From contig NZ_CP068439.1 of NCBI RefSeq assembly GCF_016757735.1, positions 2,542,001-2,606,000 of the forward strand: a DNA stretch of 64,000 nucleotides, in the 5' to 3' direction. Of this stretch, positions 17,177-25,791 are shown one piece after another (positions within the stretch are counted from its first letter, which is position 1; every line of letters starts with the position of its first letter). The notes under the pieces were generated by a model. It was not told the origin of the DNA, made no database searches, and saw only the letters and a program-made list of their open reading frames with translations. Origin of the DNA: Aequorivita iocasae (GTDB taxonomy: Bacteria > Bacteroidota > Bacteroidia > Flavobacteriales > Flavobacteriaceae). The translations under genes and the position numbers were made by a program.

Positions 17177-17296
17177 TTTGAAAAGCTTGGTTCAAGATTA
17201 TTTAAGGAAGGTAGGCCTAAGCAATTAATGGAATTGGTAAATGTAAAAACTTTTGATGCGGGATTGGTGCAGTTGTATTATAAGCGTAAAAAATAA
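17177..17296 (+). pseudogene. C-terminal fragment of an unidentified protein
   Basis: An open frame without a start encodes 39 residues, beginning FEKLGSRLFKEGRPK and ending LVQLYYKRKK. It reads like natural protein sequence. It is preceded by an in-frame stop and starts close to the breakpoint of the regulator remnant, so it may be the other side of the same rearrangement. The family is not recognised. It could also be a chance frame. Confidence 0.3.
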
Positions 17297-17616
17297 AATG
17301 TTATATGCAATAGAAGGTAGCCTAATTGCTTTTTTCCAACTTCTAAACAAGATTGGAGCCAGTTCACACTCGTGTCTCACAAATTTTGCTTCGCCAGTGC
17401 ACACTGCGTACTCGGTTTAGCCTTTTGGAGCGTTTTTTAAAATCGTGTCTTTATATCCACCCCTGTAGGTGTTAATGGTATGGCCATTATCTTTCTAAAC
17501 GTATTTCAAACGCAGAGAGTGGAGTGAATAAGGCGATAAGTTCCTACTATATTCCTACTCGCCTGCGTTTGCATACGCATTAGATCATGTTTCAATATGG
17601 TTTATTAGTAAGTTGG
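17297..17616. other. Intergenic stretch without recognisable gene
   Basis: No convincing coding frame, RNA gene or repeat is seen here. It follows the remnants at 16979-17296 and may be decaying DNA. Confidence 0.4.
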
Positions 17617-18009
17617 CTAATCGTTCAATTCAGAAACAATAATCTCATTGCCATCCATATCATAGCAATGGAAAAAAGAATATTCCGGGGTCTTAACAAT
17701 TTCCGTTTTCAATTTTACCTTATTACTTAGTAGTCGTTCATAAAGCGTTTCAATATCAGTGGTATAAATTACCATTGTTGGCTGTTCCCCAGTTTGATTG
17801 CCTATCCGTTCTCTTTGTTTTTTAGTATCTGCCTTTAAAAACCAAATCCCTAAGGAATCGAGAGGTTCACTGCCCAAATGCAAGAACCGTTGCCCTACAT
17901 CCGTAGTTACATCAAACATTCGTTTAAAGCCAAAGTTCACTTCATAGAAAGTCGCAGATCTTTCATAGTTTTCTACAAGTAGTACTATTCTACCTAAATA
18001 GTTTTTCAT
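17617..18009 (-). CDS. VOC-family (glyoxalase/bleomycin resistance-like) protein
   Basis: The product has 130 residues with the paired beta-alpha-beta-beta-beta layout of the vicinal oxygen chelate fold: GRIVLLVENYERSATFYEVNFGF at the start, and TTDIETLYERLL with FHCYDMDGNEIIVSEL at the end. The last Glu is at the usual metal-ligand position. Such proteins are small lyases, dioxygenases or drug-binding proteins, and the substrate cannot be told. The gene upstream on the same strand (18047-18595) ends 37 bases before its start, so they may be co-transcribed. Confidence 0.8.
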   Translation of the reverse strand: MKNYLGRIVLLVENYERSATFYEVNFGFKRMFDVTTDVGQRFLHLGSEPLDSLGIWFLKADTKKQRERIGNQTGEQPTMVIYTTDIETLYERLLSNKVKLKTEIVKTPEYSFFHCYDMDGNEIIVSELND

Positions 18010-18046
18010 AAAAAATAAAATTTAAAGATTAATAAAAAAATAGCTA

Positions 18047-18595
18047 TTACAGTAAGTTATACTGCAAAATTGCCTGTTGATAAAGCTTTTGAAATGCCTG
18101 TTCGTCGGTGGGTTCAATCCAGTTATAGCCAATGGCCTTCCATGCTTCCGTATAATGCTGTAACGCTAACAATTGAATATATTCATTACCACATACCACA
18201 TAATCTGCCCAAAATTGCAGCAAATAACCTCCGTATTTTGTATGGTATTTTTTTGCTTCTGAATAACTATTAAACCACTTATGTATTAATCCAATCCCAT
18301 TACTTCTAAAAAGGAGATCATTTCTTTCAATATGTTGCTTTAAATCTTCCCATCGTTTAAACCCGTATTCGGAAGCAACAATGTGGTACACGTCCTTTAA
18401 AAGAAGATGCTTTCTTTTTTTCTCAAACTCTGAAGAGGATAGGTTTTTAAAAAATGGAAGACGTAAGTAGTTTTTGACCGTAGTGTCAAAATCGGATTTA
18501 AATTTTTTGTGAATTAATTTGGCCTCAATTTTAATCTGATGAAGCCGTATAGGACGTAACACTTTCATAATATCCTTTTCGTTGCCATTACTCAC
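18047..18595 (-). CDS. Unknown protein with an N-terminal helical repeat-like motif
   Basis: The product has 182 residues. A Lys-rich helical start (IRLHQIKIEAKLIHKKFKS) leads to LLLKDVYHIVASEYGFKRWEDLKQHIE. This resembles the short motif found before ankyrin repeats and in related soluble proteins (RLRDAQHVIAREYGFPSWP-type). The C-terminal half is Tyr/Trp-rich and matches no family I recognise. No signal or membrane segment is seen. A second in-frame ATG at codon 10 (MKVLRPIRLHQ) is an equally good start. It is probably co-transcribed with the VOC gene downstream. Confidence 0.6.
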   Translation of the reverse strand: MSNGNEKDIMKVLRPIRLHQIKIEAKLIHKKFKSDFDTTVKNYLRLPFFKNLSSSEFEKKRKHLLLKDVYHIVASEYGFKRWEDLKQHIERNDLLFRSNGIGLIHKWFNSYSEAKKYHTKYGGYLLQFWADYVVCGNEYIQLLALQHYTEAWKAIGYNWIEPTDEQAFQKLYQQAILQYNLL

Positions 18596-18894
18596 TATTG
18601 GCGGATTTATGAAATGAATAAAAAAAGAAAAGAAAAGGTGACATCGTCTTTTGTGAGTACAGGCATCCTTTTAATACCTATGGACAAATTTAAAAATAAA
18701 AATGTTATTTCCCAAAATGATTTTCGTCCGTTGGTATCCACTGGCTCGCTTTTGAAAAGCGTGCCTATTTATTTCGGCATTTGTAATGCCCTTCACGGGG
18801 TTTGAAACCGAGAAAATTATTGTTTTTGGTATGCACCCCCGCTGCTACATTTTAAAGCCTACACCACATATTCAAACTACCCTAATCTGATAAT
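18596..18894. other. Intergenic stretch without recognisable gene
   Basis: A 63-codon frame on the plus strand starts at 18614, but its composition is not protein-like and no family is evident. Nothing else is seen. Confidence 0.4.
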
Positions 18895-21369
18895 TCAATT
18901 TTGCTTTATAAACTTCTTGGTACTACTTTTTTGAGCAGTATCCGTCACTTTTAAAAAATAAATGCCGGTATATAGATTATCGATATTGAGAAAATTGATT
19001 CCATTTGGGTCTGATTCACTCAGGAGAAGTTGACCAAGGTTGTTGTATATTTTTGCACCTACTATTTTGGTCGCACTTTCAATATTCACTATTTGGGTTG
19101 TTGGATTTGGATATATTGAAAAAGAAAATGTGCTGTTTTGTAGAAGGGATAGTATAAACGTGTTTTTATACCATATAATTTGACAATCTATATATGATGA
19201 AGCAACAATATCCATATCCAGATCCCCGTCCAAATCAGTTATTAAAACGTCATTTGCTTCGTAAACATTATCAGTTAAAATTATTTCAGCTCCGAAATTT
19301 CCCTGCCCGTCAATATTTTCAATCCAACCAATTTTATTTTGGTAATAGTGGGTAAAGGCAACATCCATATCATTATCATTATCTAAATCTCCAAAGGCAA
19401 CTTCATTTGGTAATCCTTCTTGCGTAATTACAGTTACATTTCCAAAACTTCCATTACCATCAGTATTTTCAACCCAAATTAGATTTTCATCTGAATCTGT
19501 TGCGCCAATTACTACATCCATGTCTCCATCCATATCCATATCTACAGCATTTAATAAACGAACGCGACCGCCTGCTAATTGATAAATTAAGATTTCATCA
19601 CTAAAGTTGCCCATGCCATCTAAATTCTTAAGCCAAGTTGCCTGTCCGGTACCTGAAAAACGTAGGCTTAATATATCAATATCGCCATCATTATCTAAGT
19701 CTGCTGGAAAAGTATCGGAATAAGTTCCGGCGAATGACGGAAGGTCGTGTTGGACGTTAAAATTTCCGAGTCCATCCGTGTTTTCCATCCATCCAAATGA
19801 AGAACTACTTCTAAACAAAATGTCAATATCATTATCCCCATCTATATCTGCTACTTCCAAAGCAGTTAAAATATTTACAACGCTATTTGAGATATCATTT
19901 ACAGGTCCAAAATTCCCCAAACCATCAAGATTTTCGTACCAGACAATTTTTTTTATATTTGGAGAATGTGTGCCAGCAATGAGGTCTATATCATTATCAC
20001 CATCAACGTCTGCAGCCCGTATATAGACCGCATGATTAGGATAATCTATCCCTTTTGGTTTTCCAAAATTTCCGTGTCCATCTATATTTTCGAACCACGC
20101 AATTAAACTATTCCCAGATGCATAGTCGTTATTTGATGCAGATATTAAATCCAGATCCCCATCACCATCCAAATCAGCCGAAGTTATTTTTTCTATATAG
20201 TCAACGTCTTCAACTATTATATTTTGGTTTCCAAAATTACCCATCCCATCTTCATTTTTATACCAACTAATTTTAGCACTTTTGGCGGCTATGCACATCA
20301 CATCCAAATTTCCGTCATTATCAACGTCTGCGATTTTGATACCCGTTGGTAAGCTAACCTTATCAGATACTATTCTGGCTGAGGAAAAGGACCCTTGACC
20401 ATTCAGGTTTTCAAAGAAGCCAAAATAATTGTCGTTTTTGGCTGCAAAGAATACATCATTATCACCATCGCTATCAATATCTTCCACATTTATGCCAATT
20501 GCTCCATCTATATTAGAACCAATGTATTGTAAAGGACCGAAATTACCAGCGCCATCAATATTTTCCTGCCATGCAACAAAATCATTAATATTACTCGTTG
20601 AAATTATATCATGATCACCATCATTGTCAATATCCGCTGCAAATACCGAGGTGGGTTCACTTACTCCAGAACTAATTATCCTTTTTAGACCAAATGTTCC
20701 ATTGCCATCTAAATTTTCATACCAGATTAGTGAGTTATCATAATAAGTAGCTAATAATATGTCTTTGTCCCCATCGCCATCCAAATCAGCTGTTTTTAAT
20801 GATATTGCTTCTGCAACATCGCCATCTACAATAGTCTGACTTCCAAATTGGCCCAACCCATTTAAATTTTCAAGCCATACTACTCTATTTCCATTAAAGT
20901 AGTGTGACGACAATAAATCTAAATCGCCATCAGAATCAATATCATCAAAATAAACTGATCCTTTAAAATCTGAAATATTACGCTCTACTCCAAAATTTCC
21001 AAGTCCATCCAGATTTTTGAACCAAACAATTCTATTAGCGTAATTATTACTCACTATGGCGTCCAAATCCCCATCTCCATCTATATCGGCTAAAAATGGA
21101 GCAGCTACATAATGAGTAAAAGGATAGTTTTTTATTAACTTTCTTATTCCATATGTTCCTTGACCATCGGTATTTTCATACCAAACTACATTGCTATTTC
21201 CAGCGGTCATAATGTCCAAATCACCATCCCCGTCAATATCACCAAAAAAAGCATCACTGGGTCTAATAACATAACTATTATCTGTTATGATCTTTTCTTC
21301 AAAAGTGGTCTGAGCCAATAAAAGATTAAATGAGGAGAGGACTAATGTGAATAAAAGATTTGATTTCAT
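18895..21369 (-). CDS. FG-GAP/VCBS repeat protein with T9SS C-terminal signal
   Basis: The product has 824 residues. A signal peptide (about 1-20) is followed by some fifteen repeats of 45-50 residues, each with a DxDGDGDxD or DxDNDGD calcium-loop motif and a WYENxDGxGxFG segment, as in FG-GAP/VCBS beta-propellers. The last 80 residues (FSIYPNPTTQIVNIES, GIYFLKVTD, KKFIKQN) are a type A T9SS sorting domain. The protein is therefore expected to cross the outer membrane by the gliding-linked type IX system and be anchored or released. Two seven-bladed propellers would fit the repeat count. The ligand is unknown. Confidence 0.88.
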   Translation of the reverse strand: MKSNLLFTLVLSSFNLLLAQTTFEEKIITDNSYVIRPSDAFFGDIDGDGDLDIMTAGNSNVVWYENTDGQGTYGIRKLIKNYPFTHYVAAPFLADIDGDGDLDAIVSNNYANRIVWFKNLDGLGNFGVERNISDFKGSVYFDDIDSDGDLDLLSSHYFNGNRVVWLENLNGLGQFGSQTIVDGDVAEAISLKTADLDGDGDKDILLATYYDNSLIWYENLDGNGTFGLKRIISSGVSEPTSVFAADIDNDGDHDIISTSNINDFVAWQENIDGAGNFGPLQYIGSNIDGAIGINVEDIDSDGDNDVFFAAKNDNYFGFFENLNGQGSFSSARIVSDKVSLPTGIKIADVDNDGNLDVMCIAAKSAKISWYKNEDGMGNFGNQNIIVEDVDYIEKITSADLDGDGDLDLISASNNDYASGNSLIAWFENIDGHGNFGKPKGIDYPNHAVYIRAADVDGDNDIDLIAGTHSPNIKKIVWYENLDGLGNFGPVNDISNSVVNILTALEVADIDGDNDIDILFRSSSSFGWMENTDGLGNFNVQHDLPSFAGTYSDTFPADLDNDGDIDILSLRFSGTGQATWLKNLDGMGNFSDEILIYQLAGGRVRLLNAVDMDMDGDMDVVIGATDSDENLIWVENTDGNGSFGNVTVITQEGLPNEVAFGDLDNDNDMDVAFTHYYQNKIGWIENIDGQGNFGAEIILTDNVYEANDVLITDLDGDLDMDIVASSYIDCQIIWYKNTFILSLLQNSTFSFSIYPNPTTQIVNIESATKIVGAKIYNNLGQLLLSESDPNGINFLNIDNLYTGIYFLKVTDTAQKSSTKKFIKQN

Positions 21370-21685
21370 ATTTTTTTTTAGAAGTGCAATATATTAAAAT
21401 TTTGTTAATAGAATGGGTTTGTTTGTTTGGGTAGCGTCTTGTAAATTAGTGAATAGGTGAGTGTGTGGATCTGGTAGTTTGATTTTTTTGATAGTGATTT
21501 TGCTTCTTTCTATATACATTCATTTTTACCCCTTCCTTCCTTTCGTTTCCGTTGAGGGTAAACTAGTTAATCTGGTTGTTCAGGACAGGCTATTTTTCGA
21601 AAGCCTGGAGGAGCGTTTTTTATAGATAGCCATTCACAATCACTACTTCCGTTTTTTTTGTATTTTTAAATTACAATTATAAATT
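21370..21685. other. Intergenic stretch between divergent genes
   Basis: This 316-bp AT-rich region separates the VCBS gene (minus) and the SRAP gene (plus), so it should contain both promoters. No exact TAnnTTTG box stands out and no hairpin or repeat is obvious. Confidence 0.4.
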
Positions 21686-22303
21686 ATGTGCTACCACACC
21701 AAACTAACTGCTGATAAAAGGCTGATTGAAGCAGAATTTGATGCCGAATTTTACGAACCGGAACTGTATGTTCCCAAAGAGGCTATCAATGGTTTTGCTT
21801 TTGCGAAAAATCCTATTGTTCTCGACGAGGATAAGGGGCATATCAGCATGGCAAACTGGGGCTTGATACCTTTTTGGGCAAAGGATGATTCCATAAGAAA
21901 GATGACATTGAATTCCCGAATTGAAACCGCCGCATCAAAACCCGCTTTTCGGAATTCCGTAAAAAACCGTTGTCTTGTGATTGCCGATGCCTTTTATGAA
22001 TGGCAGTGGCTCGATGCGAAAGGAAAGGAAAAACAAAAATATATTATCAAGCCCACCGCTCAGGAAATCTTTGGCTTTGCAGGGTTTTACAGCGAATGGA
22101 TCAATCCTTCAACCGGTGAAAACATGACTACCTATACAATAGCAACTACCGAAGCAAACGAGCTAATGGAGGAGATACACAACAATAAAAAAAGAATGCC
22201 CATAATATTAAAAAAGGAAAATAGAAGGGATTGGCTAGAAGGAGGCGCTTTGGAAAATTTTCAGTTTCCTTACGAAGTTACATTAACAGCTAAAGCTATA
22301 TAA
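21686..22303 (+). CDS. yedK: SOS response-associated peptidase (SRAP, YedK/HMCES family)
   Basis: The product has 205 residues. It starts MCYHTKL, with the essential Cys2 exposed after Met removal. Other SRAP marks are the WGLIPFWAKD loop, LNSRIETA (NARxET motif), IADAFYEWQW with the catalytic Glu, and EIHNNKKRMPIIL with the catalytic His. The family crosslinks to abasic sites in single-stranded DNA through Cys2 and protects them. Length and motifs are complete. It converges with a diverged paralogue whose stop lies four bases away. Confidence 0.93.
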   Translation: MCYHTKLTADKRLIEAEFDAEFYEPELYVPKEAINGFAFAKNPIVLDEDKGHISMANWGLIPFWAKDDSIRKMTLNSRIETAASKPAFRNSVKNRCLVIADAFYEWQWLDAKGKEKQKYIIKPTAQEIFGFAGFYSEWINPSTGENMTTYTIATTEANELMEEIHNNKKRMPIILKKENRRDWLEGGALENFQFPYEVTLTAKAI

Positions 22304-22307
22304 ATAA

Positions 22308-23015
22308 TCACATTTTGCGATTTAATTGGGTTGCAACTACCTTTTTATAGGAATGAATTTCCTCCCGGTACATTGCTGTTCCTTTATAGGACGTTACTTT
22401 TAATCGGTCTTTTGTAAATCCAAATTGGAGTAGGGATTTAAGGGCAGCTTCTGCAAGGTCTTCCCGTAACCATTCTTTCCTAAAAGTATCATCAAGTATA
22501 AATGGAATTTCTCTTTCAAGGGAAATCACATTTTTATTTGCAGGATTGGTAATTATGCAGCAGGAAAAAAGTTCTTCGTCAATTAAGGAATAAATACCCG
22601 CAAATGCAAACAGTTTGCCCTTTGCCCCATCACCATTTGTAACCTTCCAAATTTTTCTATTTTTATTTCCCTCAATTAATTCGTTTAAATAAAATCCATC
22701 TGCCAAAATTAAACACTTACCAAAATTTAGGGAAGGCTTATTGTATTTTAAATTTAAAAACTTCTCGATAGAAATTGCATGCAGATTATATTGTTGCCGA
22801 AAGGAAAGAATATTATCACTTTCATTTGCGGGAATAAATCCCCAATGGGCGGGCCATATTCCATCGGGATCGTGCTGTGGTATGATATAGAGATTTGGAA
22901 AACCAAGCGCAGTTCTATAAGAATAGGGTTCATACTCACACATCACCCTAAAATAGGCATCAAAAAAATCCTCAATCTCTAAATCCGTTTTATTTAAAGA
23001 GACTTCAATACACAT
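22308..23015 (-). CDS. Diverged SRAP-domain paralogue, probably lacking catalytic Glu and His
   Basis: The product has 235 residues. It keeps the start MCIEVSL (Cys2), the HWGFIPA loop, a HAISIEKF segment at the NARxET position, and LILADGFYL. But the expected GFYEW reads GFYLNEL, and the expected IHxRMP reads SLEREIPFIL. Both catalytic side chains therefore seem replaced while Cys2 remains. It may still bind abasic DNA without the usual reversal chemistry, or have a new role. The gene lies tail to tail with the canonical SRAP. A TTTAAATATAG-like AT tract precedes the start. Confidence 0.78.
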   Translation of the reverse strand: MCIEVSLNKTDLEIEDFFDAYFRVMCEYEPYSYRTALGFPNLYIIPQHDPDGIWPAHWGFIPANESDNILSFRQQYNLHAISIEKFLNLKYNKPSLNFGKCLILADGFYLNELIEGNKNRKIWKVTNGDGAKGKLFAFAGIYSLIDEELFSCCIITNPANKNVISLEREIPFILDDTFRKEWLREDLAEAALKSLLQFGFTKDRLKVTSYKGTAMYREEIHSYKKVVATQLNRKM

Positions 23016-23171
23016 AAGTTAAATATAGAAACTTCTTCAATAATGGGATAAAATTTCATAAGGATTATTTCCAAATGGAATTTTAATCCTTAAAATTGAC
23101 CATCCAATCTATTCCATAATTATCGGTGGATCTTCCTTAAGGTGCTGCCCTCATTTTTTTTAGAAATGGAG

Positions 23172-24032
23172 TTATCCCCCTATAAGTTCGCCCCCGTTGA
23201 TATGAATAAATTGTCCCGTTATATAACTGCTGTCCTCGCTGGCTAAAAAAACATAGGCAGGACCCACCTCACTGGGTTGTCCCGCTCTTCCCATCGGGGT
23301 ATCTTGACCAAAATCAGTTACATCATCAAATGTTGCGGGAATAAGGGGCGTCCATATGGGGCCTGGTGCTACTCCGTTTACACGTATGCCCTTTGATGCA
23401 AGATTGCTGGACAGTGAGCGCGTAAAACTAACAATAGCGCCCTTTGTGCTGGCGTAATCCATCAAATGATCACTTCCCCTATAGGCGGTTACGGAACTGG
23501 TGATTATTATAACGTCTCCCTTCTTTAAATGAGGAAGCGCTGCCTTGGCTATATAAAAATATGCGAATATGTTGGTTTGAAAAGTTTCCGTTAATTGTTG
23601 CTCCGAAATCTGTTCCAGCTTGTCTTTTGGAAATTGTACGGCGGCATTATTGACTAAAATATTTAATTTCCCGTAGTGCTTTATACACTCAGCAATACTC
23701 TTTTTACAAAACTTTGCATCCTTTAAGTCTCCTTCCAATATTAAACATTTGCTCCCTTCCTTTTCAACCATCCTTTTGGTTTCTTTTGCATCTTTGTTTT
23801 CCTCTAAATAAACAATGGCCACAGAAGCACCCTCCCTGGCAAAGTGTACGGCTACACTCCTTCCAATACCACTGTCTCCCCCGGTAATAAATGCTACTTT
23901 GCCTTTTAATTTACCACTGCCTTTATAATTTTCTCGAATAATCTCCGGTTGTGGTTTCATTTTATTTTCCTCCCCGGGCTGAGATTGCGTTTGGGAAGGA
24001 AATTTCTTTGGTTTGGATTTCTCTTTTTCCAT
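23172..24032 (-). CDS. SDR-family oxidoreductase with stress-type N-terminal extension
   Basis: The start is placed at the ATG at 24032 (MEKEKSKPKKFPSQTQ); the longer frame adds only ten Asn/Lys-rich residues. The product has 286 residues. A hydrophilic extension of about 40 residues is followed by a classical SDR domain: TGGDSGIG (NAD(P) binding), NNAAVQ, the active-site Ser in ITSSVTAY, YASTKGA (Tyr and Lys), and a C-terminal GQFIHINGGELIGG. The extension is typical of the YhdF/YdaD/YghA general-stress dehydrogenases. The substrate is unknown. It is monocistronic here. Confidence 0.88.
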   Translation of the reverse strand: MEKEKSKPKKFPSQTQSQPGEENKMKPQPEIIRENYKGSGKLKGKVAFITGGDSGIGRSVAVHFAREGASVAIVYLEENKDAKETKRMVEKEGSKCLILEGDLKDAKFCKKSIAECIKHYGKLNILVNNAAVQFPKDKLEQISEQQLTETFQTNIFAYFYIAKAALPHLKKGDVIIITSSVTAYRGSDHLMDYASTKGAIVSFTRSLSSNLASKGIRVNGVAPGPIWTPLIPATFDDVTDFGQDTPMGRAGQPSEVGPAYVFLASEDSSYITGQFIHINGGELIGG

Positions 24033-24257
24033 AGTGTGTTTTTTATTTTTAAAATTATTAAACATTTAGCTATAATGTAGATAGTTTAGAATTGTTTTAA
24101 CGAAGGTGGCATAATCTTAAAAAGATAAAAAAGATCTCCGTACATATGCTTTTAGTTAATTATTTTAAAAATAGGTGCCAATGGAATGTTATAAGGTATT
24201 TACTATTAGAAATTTGACGCTACTTTTAATAAAAAAAAATTTTAAAATTGAATTGCT

Positions 24258-24389
24258 ATGAAAAATGAAAGAAATCAAACGGGCAAGGAGAACAATCTAC
24301 AATTTGCTGGAAACAACCCTTCCCAGAATGACAGAAACCAAGATCCCACAAGAAAACAAGGGGATGATTGGAATCAAGAAGAAGAGTAG
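24258..24389 (+). CDS. Small hydrophilic Asn/Gln-rich protein, 43 aa
   Basis: The frame runs from ATG to TAG, beginning MKNERNQTGKENNLQ and ending DDWNQEEE. It has no hydrophobic stretch and is rich in Asn, Gln, Asp and Glu, like an intrinsically disordered stress peptide. A strong terminator follows 27 bases after the stop, which supports a real transcription unit. It is divergent from the SDR gene, and short hydrophilic proteins beside such stress dehydrogenases may share their induction; that is inference. The family is not recognised. Confidence 0.5.
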   Translation: MKNERNQTGKENNLQFAGNNPSQNDRNQDPTRKQGDDWNQEEE

Positions 24390-24415
24390 GTAATATGATT
24401 GCCTAGTCAATTTGG

Positions 24416-24443
24416 CCTCCATCATTTATGATGGAGGTTTTTT
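24416..24443 (+). terminator. Rho-independent terminator
   Basis: CCTCCATCA (24416-24424) pairs perfectly with TGATGGAGG (24429-24437). A loop of four bases separates the arms and a run of T follows. Confidence 0.9.
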
Positions 24444-24531
24444 TATAAAATTTTCTTCACTACATTTCATTTACCTCCTGTCTCTCTCCGTCCTTCTTCA
24501 TCCAGATTGATATTGTTTATAAAATTCCTAC

Positions 24532-24563
24532 TGGAATAATTCCAAACAAATGGAAATATTCCA
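24532..24563 (+). promoter_or_regulatory. Tandem palindromic operator upstream of dinB-dnaE
   Basis: TGGAATAATTCCA (24532-24544) and TGGAAATATTCCA (24551-24563) are two palindromes sharing TGGAA/TTCCA half-sites, with centres 19 bp apart. The second abuts the -7 box at 24564, ideal for a repressor that blocks polymerase. A LexA-like or XRE/S24 repressor is a reasonable candidate given the damage-polymerase genes downstream. Confidence 0.65.
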
Positions 24564-24571
24564 TATTTTTG
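24564..24571 (+). promoter_or_regulatory. dinB promoter -7 box
   Basis: TATTTTTG fits TAnnTTTG. Transcription should start close to the ATG at 24577, so the mRNA would have almost no leader. Confidence 0.5.
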
Positions 24572-24576
24572 TATTG

Positions 24577-25791
24577 ATGAAAAAATCAATTCTCCATCTT
24601 GATTTGGATACTTTCTTTGTGTCGGTAGAGCGCTTGCTAAATAGCGAATTGCTAAAAAAGCCGGTATTGGTAGGGGGTACGGGCAGTAGAGGAGTGGTAG
24701 CCGCCTGTAGTTATGAAACCAGAAAATATGGTGTCCGCTCGGGGATGGCAATGAAAATCGCAAAACAACTTTGTCCCCAAGCAATTGTTATTCGTGGCAA
24801 TGCGGGTACCTATATGAAGTACTCAAATCTTATCACGGATGTTATTCGTGATTCCGTCCCATTATTTGAAAAAACAAGTGTGGATGAGTTTTATGTTGAC
24901 CTGACTGGCATGGACCGATTTTTTGGAAACTATAAGTTTGCTTGCGAACTGCGCAAACGTATTATCAAGGAATCGGGATTGCCAATTTCTTTCGGACTCT
25001 CCCAAAATAAAATAGTGAGCAAGGTGGCAACGGGTGAGGCCAAACCCAACAACCAGCTTAAAATTGATTACGGTTTTGAAAAGGCGTTTTTGGCGCCATT
25101 GTCCATCCGAAAAATACCGATGATCGGCAAAGCCACTGCCCAAACTTTAATCCACCTGGGGATTGATCGCGTAAAGCTCATCCAGGAAATGCCGGTGGAA
25201 ATGCTTACTTCCGTTATGGGCAAGAACGGGCAGACCATCTGGAACCGTGCCAATGGAATTGACAGCACCCCCGTAATTCCCTATTGCGAACGCAAATCAA
25301 TCTCCAATGAGCGCACATTCAATCTTGATACAATAGATGTCCAGAGACTCCGGGACACCCTTACCGCTATGGTAGATACCCTGTGTTACCAACTCAGGCT
25401 TGGAAATAAAATGACGGGTTGTGTCTCCGTAAAAATCAGATACTCCGATTTCCAGACCTATAACAAACAAATTCGCATTCCCTACACCAGTGCCGACCAT
25501 ATTCTAATACCCGCCGCAATGGAACTTTTTAATAAACTCTATGAACGCAGGATATTGGTTCGGCTAATAGGTGTAAAGTTTTCCCATTTGGTTGGCGGCC
25601 ATTACCAAATTAACCTTTTTGACGATAACGAAAAGACATTGAACCTCTATAAATCCTTGGATCATATCCGTAACCGTTTCGGGGCAGGCAGTGTTATGAA
25701 GGCTTCCACACTGGATGTGCGGACCGTTATCTCCGGCCGTAATCCATTTGATGGCGAACCGCCCATTTTATTGGCCCATAGAAATCAATAA
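24577..25791 (+). CDS. dinB: DNA polymerase IV-type Y-family polymerase
   Basis: The start is placed at the ATG at 24577 (MKKSILHLDLDTFFVSVER). The nine codons before it would lie inside the promoter and operator. The product has 404 residues. Catalytic motifs are HLDLDTFF with its metal-binding Asp and TSVDEFYVDL with the Asp-Glu pair. The steric-gate region, the thumb helix-hairpin-helix (PMIGKATAQTLIHLGI) and the little-finger domain follow. It copies damaged DNA with low fidelity. The stop overlaps the start of a DnaE-like gene (TAATG), so the two form a translesion cassette similar to ImuB-DnaE2 systems, though no imuA is present. Confidence 0.9.
   Translation: MKKSILHLDLDTFFVSVERLLNSELLKKPVLVGGTGSRGVVAACSYETRKYGVRSGMAMKIAKQLCPQAIVIRGNAGTYMKYSNLITDVIRDSVPLFEKTSVDEFYVDLTGMDRFFGNYKFACELRKRIIKESGLPISFGLSQNKIVSKVATGEAKPNNQLKIDYGFEKAFLAPLSIRKIPMIGKATAQTLIHLGIDRVKLIQEMPVEMLTSVMGKNGQTIWNRANGIDSTPVIPYCERKSISNERTFNLDTIDVQRLRDTLTAMVDTLCYQLRLGNKMTGCVSVKIRYSDFQTYNKQIRIPYTSADHILIPAAMELFNKLYERRILVRLIGVKFSHLVGGHYQINLFDDNEKTLNLYKSLDHIRNRFGAGSVMKASTLDVRTVISGRNPFDGEPPILLAHRNQ

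Noticed and set aside
18614-18805. 63-codon plus-strand frame
   Set aside because: The short frame has unusual composition, no homologue is recognised, and it lies in an intergenic region.
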